Assembly (NCBI RefSeq): GCF_038396675.1 | Contig: NC_088921.1 | Coordinates: forward strand, 14,509,501 to 14,573,500 | Direction of reading: 5' to 3' | DNA from: Hydra vulgaris | Lineage: Eukaryota > Cnidaria > Hydrozoa > Anthoathecata > Hydridae | DNA length: 64,000 bases | The notes under the pieces: generated by a model | Seen by the model: only the letters and a program-made list of their open reading frames with translations | Databases searched by the model: none | What the model was told of the DNA's origin: nothing | Part shown: one piece after another, positions 1 through 12,060 of the stretch | How the letters are laid out: every line of letters starts with the position of its first letter | How positions within the stretch are numbered: the first letter of the stretch is position 1 | Made by a program: the position numbers and the translations under genes

Positions 1-1815
1 AAAAAACGAAAATTCCCGGTATTTTTTGAACACACCTCGTATATATAAGATTCATACAAATTTATTTAAACAAAAGTTTACAAGATCATCTTTTTTTATT
101 ATCATCATTTGTCAAAGTCAAATTGTGCTGCTTTTACTTGATATTGTTTTTTATTCCTAAGCAAGTAATTTTTAAAATCTCCCCTTTTTAATCTTTTGTG
201 ATAAGTTTCTTTTGTTCTTTGGTTTGTATTAGGGCTTTCTTTTCTTCTGACAAACAATTTTCATTTCTGATTGGAGTATTATGTTTTCTATCATCTTCTC
301 CATTTTTATCAATCTGATACGTAATAATTTTGTATATATACTTTCTTTTTTCTTTTTATTTCACAATAATAAATGTACTACGAAAATAACTGTATCAATA
401 TGGTATACATTACTTTGCCAATAGGATTTGATTTGTATAGTATTGATAAGTTTAATAAAATGTGTCGAAAGTTAACATGCCGAAAAAACTTTCGAGGCTT
501 CGAAAAACGTATCATTTTTTAAAATGCAACCTCCACAAAATAAAATTAAAAAAAAAAAAAAAATCAGCAGATCCAGACGGCTTTTCATTTTAAAATAAAG
601 TTTTTAAAACAAAGCTTTCAAAACGCATTTAAACATATTAAGTTCTCAATTAGAAAAAGTAAGTAGAAGTCTAAAAGATGAAAAGTAGTTTCTTTTAAAA
701 AAAATAAAATATAATAAAAGGACAACATAAATTTGCATCTGTTCGTGGTAGTTATGCAAAATTGCTAATAGAAACTAATATAAATATATATAAAGGACTT
801 TCATTTCATAAATGATGTTTTGTGACACCAGGATTCAGCTGCTAGCTTTCCTAGTTTTACAGACCTAATTGAGTTAAAATCTCTTAGATGCCATGTCTCT
901 GTGCCTCACAAACCTGCAAATTATAAAATACATAGAAGAACAATACAATCTCTTTAATAGGCTTACAATCCAAACTTGTGTGGCAGACGTGGTGGAAACT
1001 TAAGAACTCTAAAGTAAGTTTCATTATTAACTTTGGAAAATGTAGTGCCTACTATCTTTAATACTACTACTTTATCTTTAATAGTCTTAAAGCTTTAAAG
1101 ATTATTATAAAAAGAATTATTATAAAAAGAAAGACTTTAGATTGTCATGCTGTTTTATCTTTATCTAATAGTGAAGATGTGAAAATGAGTAAAATGTGAA
1201 CTGCTAAAACCGTTGGACATTCGAACAAAGTAGAAGACTTGCGCCTATTAAGTAATCAATTTGCAGTTATTGCAAATCTACAGGTCAGACGAATAGCCAG
1301 TAAAAAATAACTTTTCTGAGCTATATCATATATAGACATATCTGCAACCACTAAACCTTTTAATTATTTTATACTGTTTTTTTATCAGGAGCACCCTGCA
1401 TTTTGTCTCTTTTTATAATTTAGGAGAGAAACTATATAACTTTTATATTTAAGCTATACAAGGAGATAAGTTTATAATCAAGAAATGTAAATGTCGTGTA
1501 AAATGTTAAAAAAAATTTTCTTCCAGATGTTCTTCTTCTTGAAATTTTTATTTTGCAAAACTTGCAAATTCCTTTAAACGTTGATTTTTATCTATATCAA
1601 ATCAGTTTATTAGACAATATATCGCTTCGCTCATTGTTGATTTACTACTTCTTTCATTTTATATAATTTCTAACTATATTCCTAAAATAGAGTTTGAATC
1701 TTAGACTTTAAAAATAAAATTATATAAAAAAATAAATCAATAATCACAATAAATAAACTTAGCATTAGGCAAATAAGTGAGCAATAAAATTGATGATTAA
1801 CATTAGATTTTTAAA
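1..1815. other. AT-rich stretch with no recognised gene
   Basis: This stretch is very AT-rich with homopolymer runs. I see no reading frame that matches a known protein family and no clear transposon ends. Confidence 0.5.
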
Positions 1816-1817
1816 AA

Positions 1818-2338
1818 ACTAGGTTTTTGCGTCAGTCTTTTAATCATGTTATAACAGTAATCGTTTCATATTAGTTGAAACATATACTTCTTAATTAGAT
1901 CCTAAATATGTAGTTAATGAGACCGAGAGTAAAAGCAACAATTATAAATAAGAAAAATCTTGTAAGTAAGATATATCTTGTAAGAATGGAAGGAGGCTTG
2001 AACTTTCTTTCAAATCCTCTTCCGCGGTGCTCTGTGATAAGACCGTAAGGACTTCTTGGAGCACCTAAAATAATAATAAGAATAATAATAAGAAAATCCT
2101 AATTTACCTATTAGTAAAAAGTTAATAACAAAAAAAAAGTACAAGCATTACAATTTATGACGATGCATCGGTATCGGCCGGTACAAACCGGAATAGGTTT
2201 TTGCGTCAGTTTTTTAATCATGTTATCAGAGTATTCGTTTCATATTAGTTTAAATATATACCTCTTAATTAGATGCTAAATATGTAGTTAATAATATCGA
2301 GAAAAAAAACAACAGTTATAAGCAAGAAACATCTTGCT
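1818..2338 (+). repeat. pair of ~145-bp direct repeats flanking a SINE tail
   Basis: About 145 bp starting with GGTTTTTGCGTCAGT near 1822 recurs near 2195. The copies (about 1818-1963 and 2190-2338) keep the same order of landmarks, including ATTAGAT and AAATATGTAGTTAAT. They lie about 372 bp apart and bracket the SINE tail at 1986-2095. This could be a tandem duplication or the two ends of a small element; I cannot tell which. Confidence 0.7.
1986..2095 (+). mobile_element. 3' tail of a tRNA-derived SINE
   Basis: The segment ends in a hairpin with arms GGTGCTC (2026-2032) and GAGCACC (2059-2065), then an (AAT)n tail. The same tail, with loop sequence close to GATAAGACCGTAAGGACTT, ends the complete tRNA-like SINE at 39945-40132 on the minus strand. 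No tRNA-like head is visible here, so this is a truncated copy. Confidence 0.65.
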
Positions 2339-2714
2339 TCAAGAATTATCTCTAAAATAAAATTAAGCATAAATAATGTAAGCTAACTTTTTTTTACATG
2401 TCTAGTTTCGTGGTGCCAGATCTCGATTATGAAACCTTATAAAATAAAATATTGTCATATAAACATAGTGTCTGCTTAAACTTTCTTCTAAAGGAAAAGC
2501 ATGATCAACATCTTCATTCTAAAAAAATGTAAAATTGCAATCGTTTTTTATTACTTTAATAATTTGTTGCATAATATTTTTTTTAGTTAATAAAAGTTTC
2601 ATTTGCGTTATATAAACAGTTTCCATTTCGTGAAGTAGGTTTTGTAAAAAATCAGTATTAAATAAGTTACTTTCACAGGGTGTCTTACTAGAAAGAACTT
2701 ACACACATATTTAA

Positions 2715-3680
2715 CATACTTGGACTTTCTTTATCAAATCATTTTTTATAAGATGTGATGGATCAAATATTATATAAACTTTTGCTTCTGTAGTTGGATG
2801 TGAAATTTGTTTATTTAATAATGAAAATCCTAAAAATTTGAGAGCTCTAATATTACTTGAGCTTCAATCATAAACAAGACATCTTACAGCTAAACCTGTT
2901 TTATGTAGATGAATCATAGCATTATTTACTATCTTAGCTAAATTGGTTGAACACATAGTAGTATTACTGTAAAAATATGCAATTAGTAGTTTCCATTTTG
3001 TTGATAACCCGCGGACCATCAATACAAGTACTTGGTTTAATGGTTAGCTATTAGATTGAATTCCAATGATCTTGTCATTGTTTTTGTCATAATCAAGATG
3101 TTGCTTTAAAAATTTTTTATTAAAAACAAGGCCACAGTTTCGTTTCAATTTTTTCATTGTATCTACTCGCATTTTTAGTAAAGCCATAACTTTATTGAAA
3201 AAACCAGATTCTAGGGTCCCAAAAGATTTTTCAAGAAACATTAAAATAACGCTTTTTAGCAGGTAATAAATAAATTCTTCTAAATATTTTAAAAGCTTGT
3301 GGACTGCAATACGTGTTTCTCAAAGCTAAAATTTTATCTTTAACAGTCCAAGATTTTCCTTGTTTAACGCGACTATTCTTTCGTAATTGACTTTTTAGAT
3401 AAATTATAATATGTTCAAAATTGTTAGATAAATTAATAATAAGTTTTATTGATTCATCGTATTTTTTTAACATCTCGTGCTTTATCTTTAGGTTCTTGAG
3501 TTTTTTTAAGTCGAAAAATCTCAACTTGAGATAATAAATACTTATTTTTAAAAGTTTTGCCAGTTGTATTATTTGTACTACAACTATTAACATTATTTAT
3601 TTCATTTAATTCAACTTTATCATTGATTTCATTTTTTTGTAGAAGTAAACTTTCATTTACAGGATAAAATGAAGTCAAGC
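2715..3680 (-). pseudogene. P-element/THAP9-like transposase remnant
   Basis: Three overlapping frames on the minus strand give successive parts of a P-element-type transposase, a DDE-like enzyme that cuts and pastes DNA. In order: a coiled-coil and helix-turn-helix segment (GKSWTVKDKILALRNTYCSP near 3345-3290), an LDYDKNNDKIIG segment near 3100-3060, a VRGLSTKWK segment near 3010, then AVRCLVYD, a stop, SSSNIRALKFLG (about 2895-2830) and IFDPSHLIKN (about 2775-2745). The DPSHLIKN motif matches the DxPHLxKxxRN block of the P-element catalytic domain. At least two frameshifts and an in-frame stop after VYD break it. No THAP domain or C-terminus was found. It is clearly inactive. Confidence 0.8.
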
Positions 3681-3692
3681 AGACTTCATTTT
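3666..3692. repeat. 11-bp-arm hairpin
   Basis: AAAATGAAGTC (3666-3676) is followed after 5 nt by its reverse complement GACTTCATTTT (3682-3692). It lies at the edge of the P-element remnant. No function is evident. Confidence 0.6.
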
Positions 3693-3699
3693 TTACTGT

Positions 3700-4867
3700 A
3701 AATGAAGTCAGCTTGTTGGCTGTTTTCTATTTAATTTCAACGTAGAAGGTTGATTTGGAAAGTTAAAAATTGTTGGTACAGCAGTTACAAGTGCTCTTTT
3801 ATCACCATTATTGGCAAGATAGTATTGGGAAAAATCAAGATGTTCACTACAAATAGTATAGTTAAGATTAAGTTTTTCACATGATTTTGTATGGAGATCT
3901 TGACGATGACAATTAAGAAATCAAACCTTGCATCTGGAGAAAAGGTTAAGCCTAGTTAATTTAGTCGAATTATTTACATCATACTATGTATAAATTTTAT
4001 TTTACAAAATTTAAATTAAAACAGTGTTTTGAAAGTTTCTTTAAATTCTTGATATACTAGTTATTTAATAAATTTGATTCGATTCATAATTTTTTATCTT
4101 ATCTTTTGGAAACCGAAAAAAAGATATATATTTTACAACATTCTTTCCGAGCTTGTTTACGCAACTGATGACTGAGTTAAAAGCTGTCATGTTTAATAGT
4201 ATTTATAGATAAAGCAACTTGGTTCTTTAAAAGCGAAATCAAATAATATTACAATTTATAATATAATTAGTCGACAATAAGGTGTAAAATAAATTTATGT
4301 TGTTTAAGAGTTTATAAGCGTAAAATTGTTAAAGCAAAATTTTCCTTTGTTCTTTTTTCTTCAATAGTACAGTCTGGTTTTTATCTTTGTTCTTTTTCAA
4401 TTCATGTCAAGTGAACTGAATAGAGTGAAACTAAATAGAGTAAAAGTTTTTAAATTTTCACACTGTTATCCTTCATTCTTCTTAAAATCACCTCTTGGTA
4501 TGCGAAGCGAGTTATGATGCACTTTAGTGACCGTTTTCGTGGCCTCTGTATGGCAATTAGCCGGAGGAGTATAAACCACAATACCAATTCATGTCTAGTG
4601 AAAGAAAAGATTATAAAAAAACCTTTACAACAATATAAAAAGCAATTGCCTACTGCTATTATTAAACCTTACGACTCGAATGCCAGAAAACCAATATTTG
4701 TATACTCCGGATAGGATGGCAAGGTTTCGTTGCACGAAATATTTTTACGTGTTCATCACCGTTGACGTTAATGTAGTTTAGTTTTATTTTAAGTTTGGGC
4801 AATTTTTATAAATAAAATAGATTTCTTATATAGATAGAATTCTTGAAGTAAATAGAAGTTACGTGAA
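3700..4867. other. no recognised gene
   Basis: This is AT-rich sequence. One 66-codon frame on the plus strand (4514-4714) has no recognisable domain and is not called. Nothing else is supported. Confidence 0.4.
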
Positions 4868-5016
4868 CGTAATAACAATAATAATAACAACTTTACGCAT
4901 AATTTACAGTAATAATAACAACTTTACGCATATAATAACAATTACATAACTAACATATTACAATAATAATAACAACTTACGCAACTTTACAATAATAATA
5001 ACAACTTTACCCATCA
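4868..5016 (+). repeat. degenerate tandem repeat, AATAATAACAACTTTACGCA-type
   Basis: Units containing AATAATAACAACTTTACGCA recur about four to five times with variable spacing and partial copies. It looks like a degenerate simple-sequence minisatellite. Confidence 0.7.
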
Positions 5017-5405
5017 CATTAGTAGAAACTTGGATCTATTAATGTGTTTTGTACAAAGAATTTTCTAATAAAAAAACTCGTAATTATTAGACCAACTAAA
5101 TATAAACTGAATATAAACCGTTTTTTGTTCAATAGGATACCTTACAATTTTTTATTGAAAAATCTTTTTGATCCAAGTTAAACAATTTTTTTTGATCAAA
5201 GACGAGTAAAGGTTAAAATCTGAACATAGCATAATTTTATTGAAAATTTATTAAAATGTTTATTAAAAAATTTACAAGAAAATTTATTAGAATTAATGAC
5301 TTTCATTCCAAAATCTTCTTATTATGAATAAGTTCACAAACTATTATAAATGTGGAAAAATCAAATCAAAAAATTAAAGCGTTTGAATGATATCAAAATT
5401 TATTT

Positions 5406-6350
5406 ATGTGTGGAGTTCCGCAAGGGTCAATTCCTGGTCCCTTGCTGTTCTTGATCTATGTAAACGATTTGCATAATGTTTCAGCAAAACTTAACGCGAT
5501 AATGTTTGCTGACGACACAAATCTTTTCTTATCGAACAGTGACATTAGGCAACTTTACTCTGACATGAACTATGAATTAAGGAATGTCAGTGAATGGTTT
5601 AAGGCTAATAAACTGTCACTCAATGTGGATAAAAAAAAGTATACTCTATTCCATAAAAAATCACAACAGGAAAACCTTCCCTTAAAATTACCAAATTTAA
5701 TTTTAGATGATAAACTAATCGAAAAAAATGAGTCAATAAAATTCTTAGGAATTCTTATTGATGAAAATTTATCATGGCTTCCTCACATAAATTATATCCA
5801 ATCAAAAATTAGTAAAACAATTGGTTCGATGTACCGTATTCGCCCATATGTAACATCAGAAAGTCTGAAACTAGTATATTTTGGCCTAATACATTGTTTT
5901 ATTTACTATTCCAATATTACATGGGCTAGTACTCAACCAACAAAACTTAAAAAAATATTTTCTCTACAAAAACATGCATGCAGACTTATATATAATAAAA
6001 AAAAATATGAACATGCAAAACCACTAACGAAAGACATGCAAATGATGAGTATATATGAAGTTAATATTTACCAACACTTAATTTTTATGTATAAATATAA
6101 CAGCCTGATTCCAAAAACCTTTAATAATAAATTTACAAAAAATATTAACAATAATTACTCTCTTAGAATAAATCAATGGAATACTTATAAATTGCCTAGA
6201 ATTAGGAGCAAGTATTCTGAATATGGAATAGCATACCGTGGACCGAAACTATGGAACACATTTCAAAAAACTAAACATTTAAATACGATAAAATCACTAA
6301 ACTCCTTTATGTTTCTAATAAAAAATGAAATTTTTAAACATTATAAATAA
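5406..6350 (+). pseudogene. reverse transcriptase C-terminal part, CR1/L2-like LINE
   Basis: The open frame of 314 codons covers the second half of a LINE reverse transcriptase. GVPQGSIPGPLLFLIYVNDL at the start is motif B of the palm (SIPGP replaces the common SILGP), MFADDTNLF (about residues 34-42) carries the catalytic aspartate pair, and WFKANKLSLNVDK follows. The C-terminal region has a QKHACRLIYN-type helix and ends with RGPKLWNTFQ near the stop. The fingers, the N-terminal palm aspartate and the endonuclease are missing, so the copy cannot be autonomous although the remaining frame is uninterrupted. The intact frame suggests a fairly recent insertion. The clade name is approximate. 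Confidence 0.85.
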
Positions 6351-6612
6351 TTATTTAATTTTTCTAAATGAACATCGAATTCCATTATTCTTAGTTTTTT
6401 CTATTTTTATTTTTTGTTTGATTTTCTCTTATTTTTATCTTTAAAATAATTTGTCAGTATTTTAAATGACTATCGTTAAAATTATATTGATACTATTTAC
6501 TTTCTTTCTTTAAATGTAAATATTTATGAAAGTTTTTATCTTTTTATTATATTGGAACTGTACATAGTATTTTTAACAATATTATTCTATTTTAAACTTG
6601 TAAAGCCCACAT

Positions 6613-6671
6613 AGGGGCTCTATGAAAAGATTGTGGTGACTTTAGTCATCCATATCTTCTTTTGAGCCCCT
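6613..6671 (+). other. LINE 3' UTR stem-loop
   Basis: AGGGGCTC (6613-6620) pairs with GAGCCCCT (6664-6671). Inside, AAGAT pairs with ATCTT and GTGACT with AGTCAT across a 2-nt turn, giving a long stem about 100 nt before the A-rich end. In several LINE lineages the reverse transcriptase recognises such a 3' stem-loop. That role here is inferred. Confidence 0.65.
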
Positions 6672-6799
6672 GCCTATTTTTTATAAATCAACTTTTTTTT
6701 TTGTATGTAAATGTTTCTTTGTAACTATATTTTCTTATTATATAAACAGCAAATATATATTTTAAAAAAAAATTAAAAAAAAAAAAAAAAAAAAAAAAA

Positions 6800-7549
6800 T
6801 TTAATTTTCAGAGCCCCTTTTAAAGACATAACCTCGAAAATTTTTGTTGCGATTTTTTGTCTGACTATTAAAACCTGAATCCGTTTACAAAAGGTTTAAG
6901 TAATATTTTTTCGGCTTTTAAATTAATCTATGTTTTTACTAAAAATCAAATATCAAAAATTTAGATTTCCAGATTACTTTTGATGAACAGTTGCATAAAA
7001 TTATTGAAATTCGGGTTAAACTGCCAGTTATGCTAGTTTATTGGAAATTCGATGAAGGCTTAAATTACTTCGTCAAACGTCAAAGGCTGAAAATCTTAAA
7101 AATGTTTTTAATCTTTATACTGAGCAAAATTATTTTTATTATTTCAAATTTGTAAAAGTTTAAGTGGCATCCACTTTGGAAACTCTCTTAAAAAAAACTA
7201 GAAACCGATTGTCAACCTTGAAATAGTGTTTTCATTTTTGTTAATTGCTTTTATCGTCTAGTGACGCGTTGTTGCATAATTCATAAGTGATCAAAGTTAT
7301 ATTTAAAATTTCACTGATTTTGAAGAAAAAGAACCCTTAAAATTTGAAAATCGAAATACTTTTTTCAAATATAGTTAGTTTGCTTTAATTTTCCGTTTAA
7401 AAAAGTTTTCAATTTAAAAAGTATAAAAGATTCACAAAAGCTGGAGCAAGTAGAAGGCATAAATTAGCCTAATCAGCGAGTCGAAATTGAAACATTTTGA
7501 AAAATCCAAAAGTAGTACAAAAAGAGTCGGCATATTTAAAATAAATGAC
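6800..7549. other. no recognised gene
   Basis: AT-rich sequence without a recognisable coding or repeat signal. Confidence 0.4.
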
Positions 7550-7734
7550 CAGGGGCGTTTACCAAAAATTTTGTTGGTAAGTCCGAAAAAAAACTATGCC
7601 CTCCTCCGCCTCCCTATTTTTTGAGGAACCGGATTTTGACCGGATTGAGTGTATTTTATGATAGGTGCATGTTTCCATACCGCAAAGTCAGGTGGTGTCC
7701 GCAATAAGGGTCTGCGTCTCGAAACTTTTCTTAT

Positions 7735-7945
7735 TACGATACGATACGATAAGGTATCGGAATGTGCATATCGTAAGTTTTTTTAAATTACGATAATATC
7801 GTAACCAAAAAATTTGCACGATATAGTTTCGATTTTTTCCGATTCATTACGATATTTATTGTTCAATTACCATAATCATCTTAACTCATATCGTAACTCA
7901 AACGATAACGATACTTATCAGTTCATTACGATATTACTTTTTCCG
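7735..7945. repeat. subterminal-type array of TATCGTA/TACGATA motifs
   Basis: The motif TACGATA or its complement occurs many times in both orientations, beginning with overlapping copies ACGATACGATACGATA. It lies just past the end of the hAT coding remnant. Short motif arrays near the ends of hAT elements are often transposase-binding sites; here that is an inference from position. Confidence 0.65.
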
Positions 7946-8343
7946 ACTAAAAAAATAACTTTTTTAAAAACCTAAATTACTTTAATAAAATTACTGACAA
8001 GTGCACTATTTAATGTAAAAAAAGAAATAAACAAAACTTTATTTGTAATTTTGATTTTTTAATTTATTTAAGACTTAAAAACAAAAAATGTTATTTTTTG
8101 TTTTTAGTTATTTTTTGCCAACAATTTATCAAGTAAAACAAATGTTTTACTTGATAAATTGTTGGCTTCACATGTTTAACATGTTAAGGTTTGTGCTTGT
8201 GACTTAATATAAAAAAAATATTAAAATTTAATCTCAAAGACAAGGTTTATTAAAATCACTAAATCACTATATATGGCAAATTTTATAAACTCTAAGCAGT
8301 GAAATAGACCAATGACGCCACTTAGGCAATGAACCAATTTAAG

Positions 8344-8610
8344 TTAGTCATCCATTTCAACTGCTGATGTAAGAGTTGAAGTAGAAGGTCCCTGAGTTGA
8401 AGCAGCTGAATTCTCATAGTCATTGATAGAAGCCTCTTCTTCTTTTTCATCCTGACTGGTTAGAAACCATCTTTTAATCAGGATCTTAGGGTAGTTTTGC
8501 TGAATGTACAACAATTTTTCAACTTGTTCAGGCTGCAAATTCGTTCTTTCATAAGAGACGATTCCACCACCGGTACTAAGGGATCATCCATAAATGATGT
8601 CAGTAAATAT
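8344..8610 (-). pseudogene. hAT transposase C-terminal fragment
   Basis: On the minus strand the frame reads STGGGIVSYERTNLQPEQVE, then KLLYIQQNYPKILIKRW, and ends in an acidic and serine-rich tail to a stop at 8344. The first part matches the end of the hAT dimerisation domain, where the F/S-xGGxIxxxxRxxLxPExVxxLLFIxxN pattern is typical. Everything N-terminal, including the catalytic residues, is missing; upstream is a G-rich repeat. It is a truncated relic. Confidence 0.8.
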
Positions 8611-8705
8611 AAGAGGAGGAGGGGGGGGGGAGGTAGTGCTGGAAAGTGTGACACTAATTGACAATGGGGAGGGGGGTGTTGAGGCCAAAATGATGTCAAT
8701 TTAAA
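8575..8705. repeat. G-rich dispersed repeat, copy 1
   Basis: The sequence has GGGATCATCCATAAATGATG followed by G runs of 10 and 6, then a GATGTCAA-type end. Copies with the same layout (a TCRTCCATAAA lead followed by long G runs) occur at 15140-15235, 29525-29640 and 31120-31240. It may be a non-autonomous element; its family is not known to me. Confidence 0.55.
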
Positions 8706-9360
8706 CTATTTTTTTAGTTTTATTGAGCAGATTTTAACGGTATTTACATCTAATAAATAGTATGGAAATGATATTTTGTTTGTGGGGAAATTAATATTAA
8801 ATGCGGAGAATGTGATATTATGTTTTATTAACTTATTTATAATATAATATTATAAATTAATATAATAAGTTTCCCAGAGACATTAAATAAATAACAACTA
8901 TTAACGTAAATCAAAAATTACTATCGTTTTGTTAATATATTACCATCTGACTGCGAACCAAAATGTTAGAAATATTAACTCTTTGTATATAAAATTCACA
9001 ATCGTTACTCGCTCCCTAGTGGATTATAAAATGTGGTTCAAAGTAAACTCATAAAAGTAAACTCATAAATTTGTTATTTTCTGAAATTAAATTGTCGTTA
9101 TTTCAAATACGAAACTCTAATTTCTCTCAAGTTGATTGTAAAACGTGACGCAATGCAAACACGTAAAGTCTATTGAAAATTCGAAACGCTAATTTCTCCC
9201 TAGCGGGTTGAAGAAACTCTTTTAAAAAGTTTGCGCTAACGACGAGCAAAATCATTATTCTGATTGTGATGTAAACAATACTTATAAATCAATATTGAAA
9301 TATGGAAAAACCGTATTACTTAACTTATTGATGGTCTCGTATGGAAATGCTCATCCCGAT
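8706..9360. other. no recognised gene
   Basis: AT-rich sequence. A short motif ending in TAATTTCTC followed by CT-rich bases recurs near 9118 and 9190, but nothing can be assigned. Confidence 0.4.
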
Positions 9361-9380
9361 AAAAAAAAAAGGCTAATATC

Positions 9381-12055
9381 CAGAAAGAAGTCCATAGTAT
9401 ATGGAACTCTAAAAGAACATTAGAAGAAAAGAAACTGGTGCATAAGGATCTTGAATCAAGATTAATGTATTTAATCAATTTATTTAATGAAAAGGCAATG
9501 AAGTTCAAGAGCAAGCAATTATCATTTTGGGCCGATACTCCAAAGCAGTCCGCCCCCACGTATACTCCACTTGAATTTGACAAGAATTCCTCACAGTTTG
9601 TTGAGCCCACCAATGAGCGATCTGTTATTGATGATCAACAAAGTGCATTAACTTTGAGTTCGTTGACCACGAAAAATCAAAAAAAATGCAAGAACAGTGG
9701 CTCAAGATTGACTCAATTCTGAGATTGCAGCTTTAAATTGTGAAGTTGCTGGACCGAAGACTAGATAGAGAAGTGGATTCATTGCTAAAGCTGAAGAGGA
9801 TAGTTTGAAAAAGAAAAAGAAGAATCTAGTTCATCTATGTATAGAACTGGCCAAAAAAAAGTATGATCAAGCTCAACAGAAGAAAACTAGAGAACTGAAA
9901 AAAGGTAGAATAGTGGAAATCTGCTTGAAGCATCCAGAAGTCAAAGAAAAACTTAAAATCAGAAAGAAACCTGGTCAACCACCATTAGAAGTAGATCAAC
10001 CTCTTCTTTTGAAGGTGATTATGGATATTGCTCTCCATGGTTTGTCCGCTTATGAAAGACGTCGGTCAGAGGTTCTTCGGGTGATTATAGCTTAGCTATG
10101 CTTGTTAATATTGTATTTGTTAGAATTTTACTCTTAATAAGTAAATGCACTATTGTAAATATCCTTGAAATGTTAACTACTAATTTCAAGATTTGATTTG
10201 AATATAATTTACGAAATAAATCCCGTTTTCTGTAAAAAAGTTAATTATATCCAAATATATTACTTTAATATTTAGAACATTAAAGCTCTCGACGAGTTGA
10301 CATCCGAGATGAACAAAATTGGATTTGCATTCAGCAAGAGCGCCCTCTATACTCGTCTACTTCCGAGAAATTACAGAAAATTAGAAGGCAAAAGGCACGT
10401 GAAAACATTCCCTGTTAGATTGATCAGTCCTCAGAATGAATCTCATTTAAAACATGTTGACGGACTCTTTTGCAGTTCAACTATAAAATATGTGGAAGAA
10501 GTTTGTTCTATTTTAGGGCCAGTTGAAGTGTTTTTCATTAACCAAGACCACAAGGCTAGAGTGCCAATTGGAATCACAGCAGCCAAAAAACAGGTGCCGT
10601 TGTTGATGCATTTGGAGTACCAGGTAACTCTCCCGGACCACGACTGGGTCGTGGCTGCGAAACACAAGCATATACTATCTGTATACGCTGGAATTACGAT
10701 CAAAAAATGATCGGAAAAACAGATGCTGTTTCTTATTCTGGACCTACCTACATTGCTGATCAGGAAAACACACTTTCTCAACCGCCTTCGCTTATCGATT
10801 AGAATTTCAGCGGCTCTTGGATATCAAAGAATTCGACTCTTTTACCAGAGATCCTCAAACTTATATGGTTAAGTCTATTGTTGTGTTTAGCGTTGATGGA
10901 GGACCCAACGAAAATCCCAGATACCAGAAAGTAATTGAAATCGGGATTCACCATTTCTTAAAGAATAACCCTGACGCTCTTTTCATCATGACGAACGCTC
11001 CTGGCCGCAGTGCATTCAACAGAGCAGAGCTGGGTCATACTGCCACATCATCTACTTTTGAAGAATTTGATTTTGAGAAGTATTTGGACCATAAAAACCG
11101 TGCAAAGCGTTCCCTTATGGAAAAAGAGTCATCCCTATCAGAGAACACTACCAGTAAATTTCAGCACCGTTTTTCATGTGCATTAAAAGTAGTGGAACAA
11201 TTTGACGAATGGCACCTCTAAGTAAAGAATTATCTGGGGTGATTCTTCCGCACGAACATTACGGAACTCATCTTGATTCTCAAGGTAATTACATTGACAA
11301 AAGTTAATTTGTAAAAATATTAATATAATTTTTCATCTATAATAACCAACATATCTTTTTAAATTAGGCCGGACAATAGATGAAAATTTTGAAAAACAGA
11401 ACTTTGGTTTTGCTGGACAGGCTTTGGCTGATATTTGGTCTGATCTACAAATTGACGGTTGTCCAACCATTGCAGTGTATATTGATCCAGATAAATCAGC
11501 GCTAGAGTCAAGGAGCCTTTTATTACAAGATCAACGTTGGATTGCCGATCATCTTCGTACAAGTCAATATTTTACTCAAATTGTGAAATGTGAGAATCGT
11601 TCTTGTTGTCGGACTATTAGAAGCTCTTACTTTACTGTAATTAGAGCAAGATTCACCACCTGTCCCTGTCAACCAAACAAGAGACGGGCTCAAAAAAGTA
11701 GATGTCTCAGAAGGAGCAAAATAATTGTTTCCACCATCCGTCTTTATGCTCATCGTATCAAACATTAAAATTATTCTTCCTCGTACTGCCAAAAGATTTC
11801 CAATTCTGCCGTATGATGCGTTTTGTCCATCAATTGAGTCTAGCCTAGCTGATAGAATCTGTAAAAAGTGCAATATCTACTTTGTCTCTCAAGCTAAGTT
11901 GAAAAAGCACGCTTCTATCCATTTTTCTGCTATAACACTACCTTAATTAAAAGGGTCCAACCTGTTCGTATTGCTGCCAAGCATCAGACAGAATTTTTGG
12001 CAGTCATCGCCTTGCAGAAGAGTTTGGAAACTGCTGAATGGTTAGAAGTTAACGC
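9381..12055 (+). pseudogene. broken multi-exon gene of an unnamed transposase-like family with C2H2 end
   Basis: I recognise the family as a repeated, uncharacterised one and not a named enzyme. Conserved-looking blocks in order: QPPLEVDQPLLLKVIMDIAL (about 9970-10035), GKRHVKTFPVRLI (10389-10430), NQDHKARVPIGITAAKKQ (10540-10594), LPDHDWVVAAKHK (10630-10670), FSVDGGPNENPRYQKVIEIG (about 10885-10945), MAPLSKELSGVILP (11208-11250), YIDPDKSALESRSLLL, and a C2H2 finger CKKCNIYFVSQAKLKKHASIH (about 11862-11925). The NQDHK and SVDGG blocks may supply acidic catalytic residues, which is a guess. An intron 11285-11367 (GT...AG) joins DSQG to RTIDE; another likely lies about 10080-10279. Frameshifts near 9725, 10690 and 10770, and a 176-bp insertion at 11030-11205, destroy it. 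It ends where a hAT inserted at 12056. Confidence 0.65.
11030..11205 (-). mobile_element. 176-bp internal hAT fragment captured inside another gene
   Basis: Bases 11031-11203 match, in the same protein sense but on the opposite strand, the hAT transposase at 12578-12759 with only scattered changes and one 9-bp gap. Translated here it gives LGHTATSSTFEEFDFEKYLD and onward to LKVVEQF. It sits between codons GAG and CGA of the host frame: removing it restores NRAE next to RMAPLSKEL. It has no hAT ends and no evident target duplication. Because 176 is not a multiple of 3, it shifts the frame to an early stop. Confidence 0.85.
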
Positions 12056-12060
12056 CAGGG

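Larger units (their letters stand above)
5400..6799 (+). mobile_element. 5'-truncated non-LTR retrotransposon (LINE)
   Basis: The copy begins inside the reverse transcriptase, close to the (x)GVPQGS block, and runs through a 3' UTR to an A-rich tail at 6770-6799. 5' truncation plus a poly(A)-like end is the usual form of a LINE inserted by target-primed reverse transcription. I did not find a target-site duplication by eye. The same family occurs in decayed form at 59.2-60.7 kb. Confidence 0.85.
7550..8612 (-). mobile_element. remnant of a hAT transposon
   Basis: The C-terminal end of a hAT transposase lies at 8344-8610 on the minus strand. Beyond its stop comes a block rich in TATCGTA motifs, and CAGGGGCG at 7550-7557 resembles a hAT terminal sequence. 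The 5' end of the element is gone, so the assignment of 7550 as the 3' terminus is tentative and no target duplication can be tested. Confidence 0.5.

Noticed and set aside
4514..4714. 66-codon plus-strand frame
   Set aside because: No recognisable domain, no supported context, and a length expected by chance.
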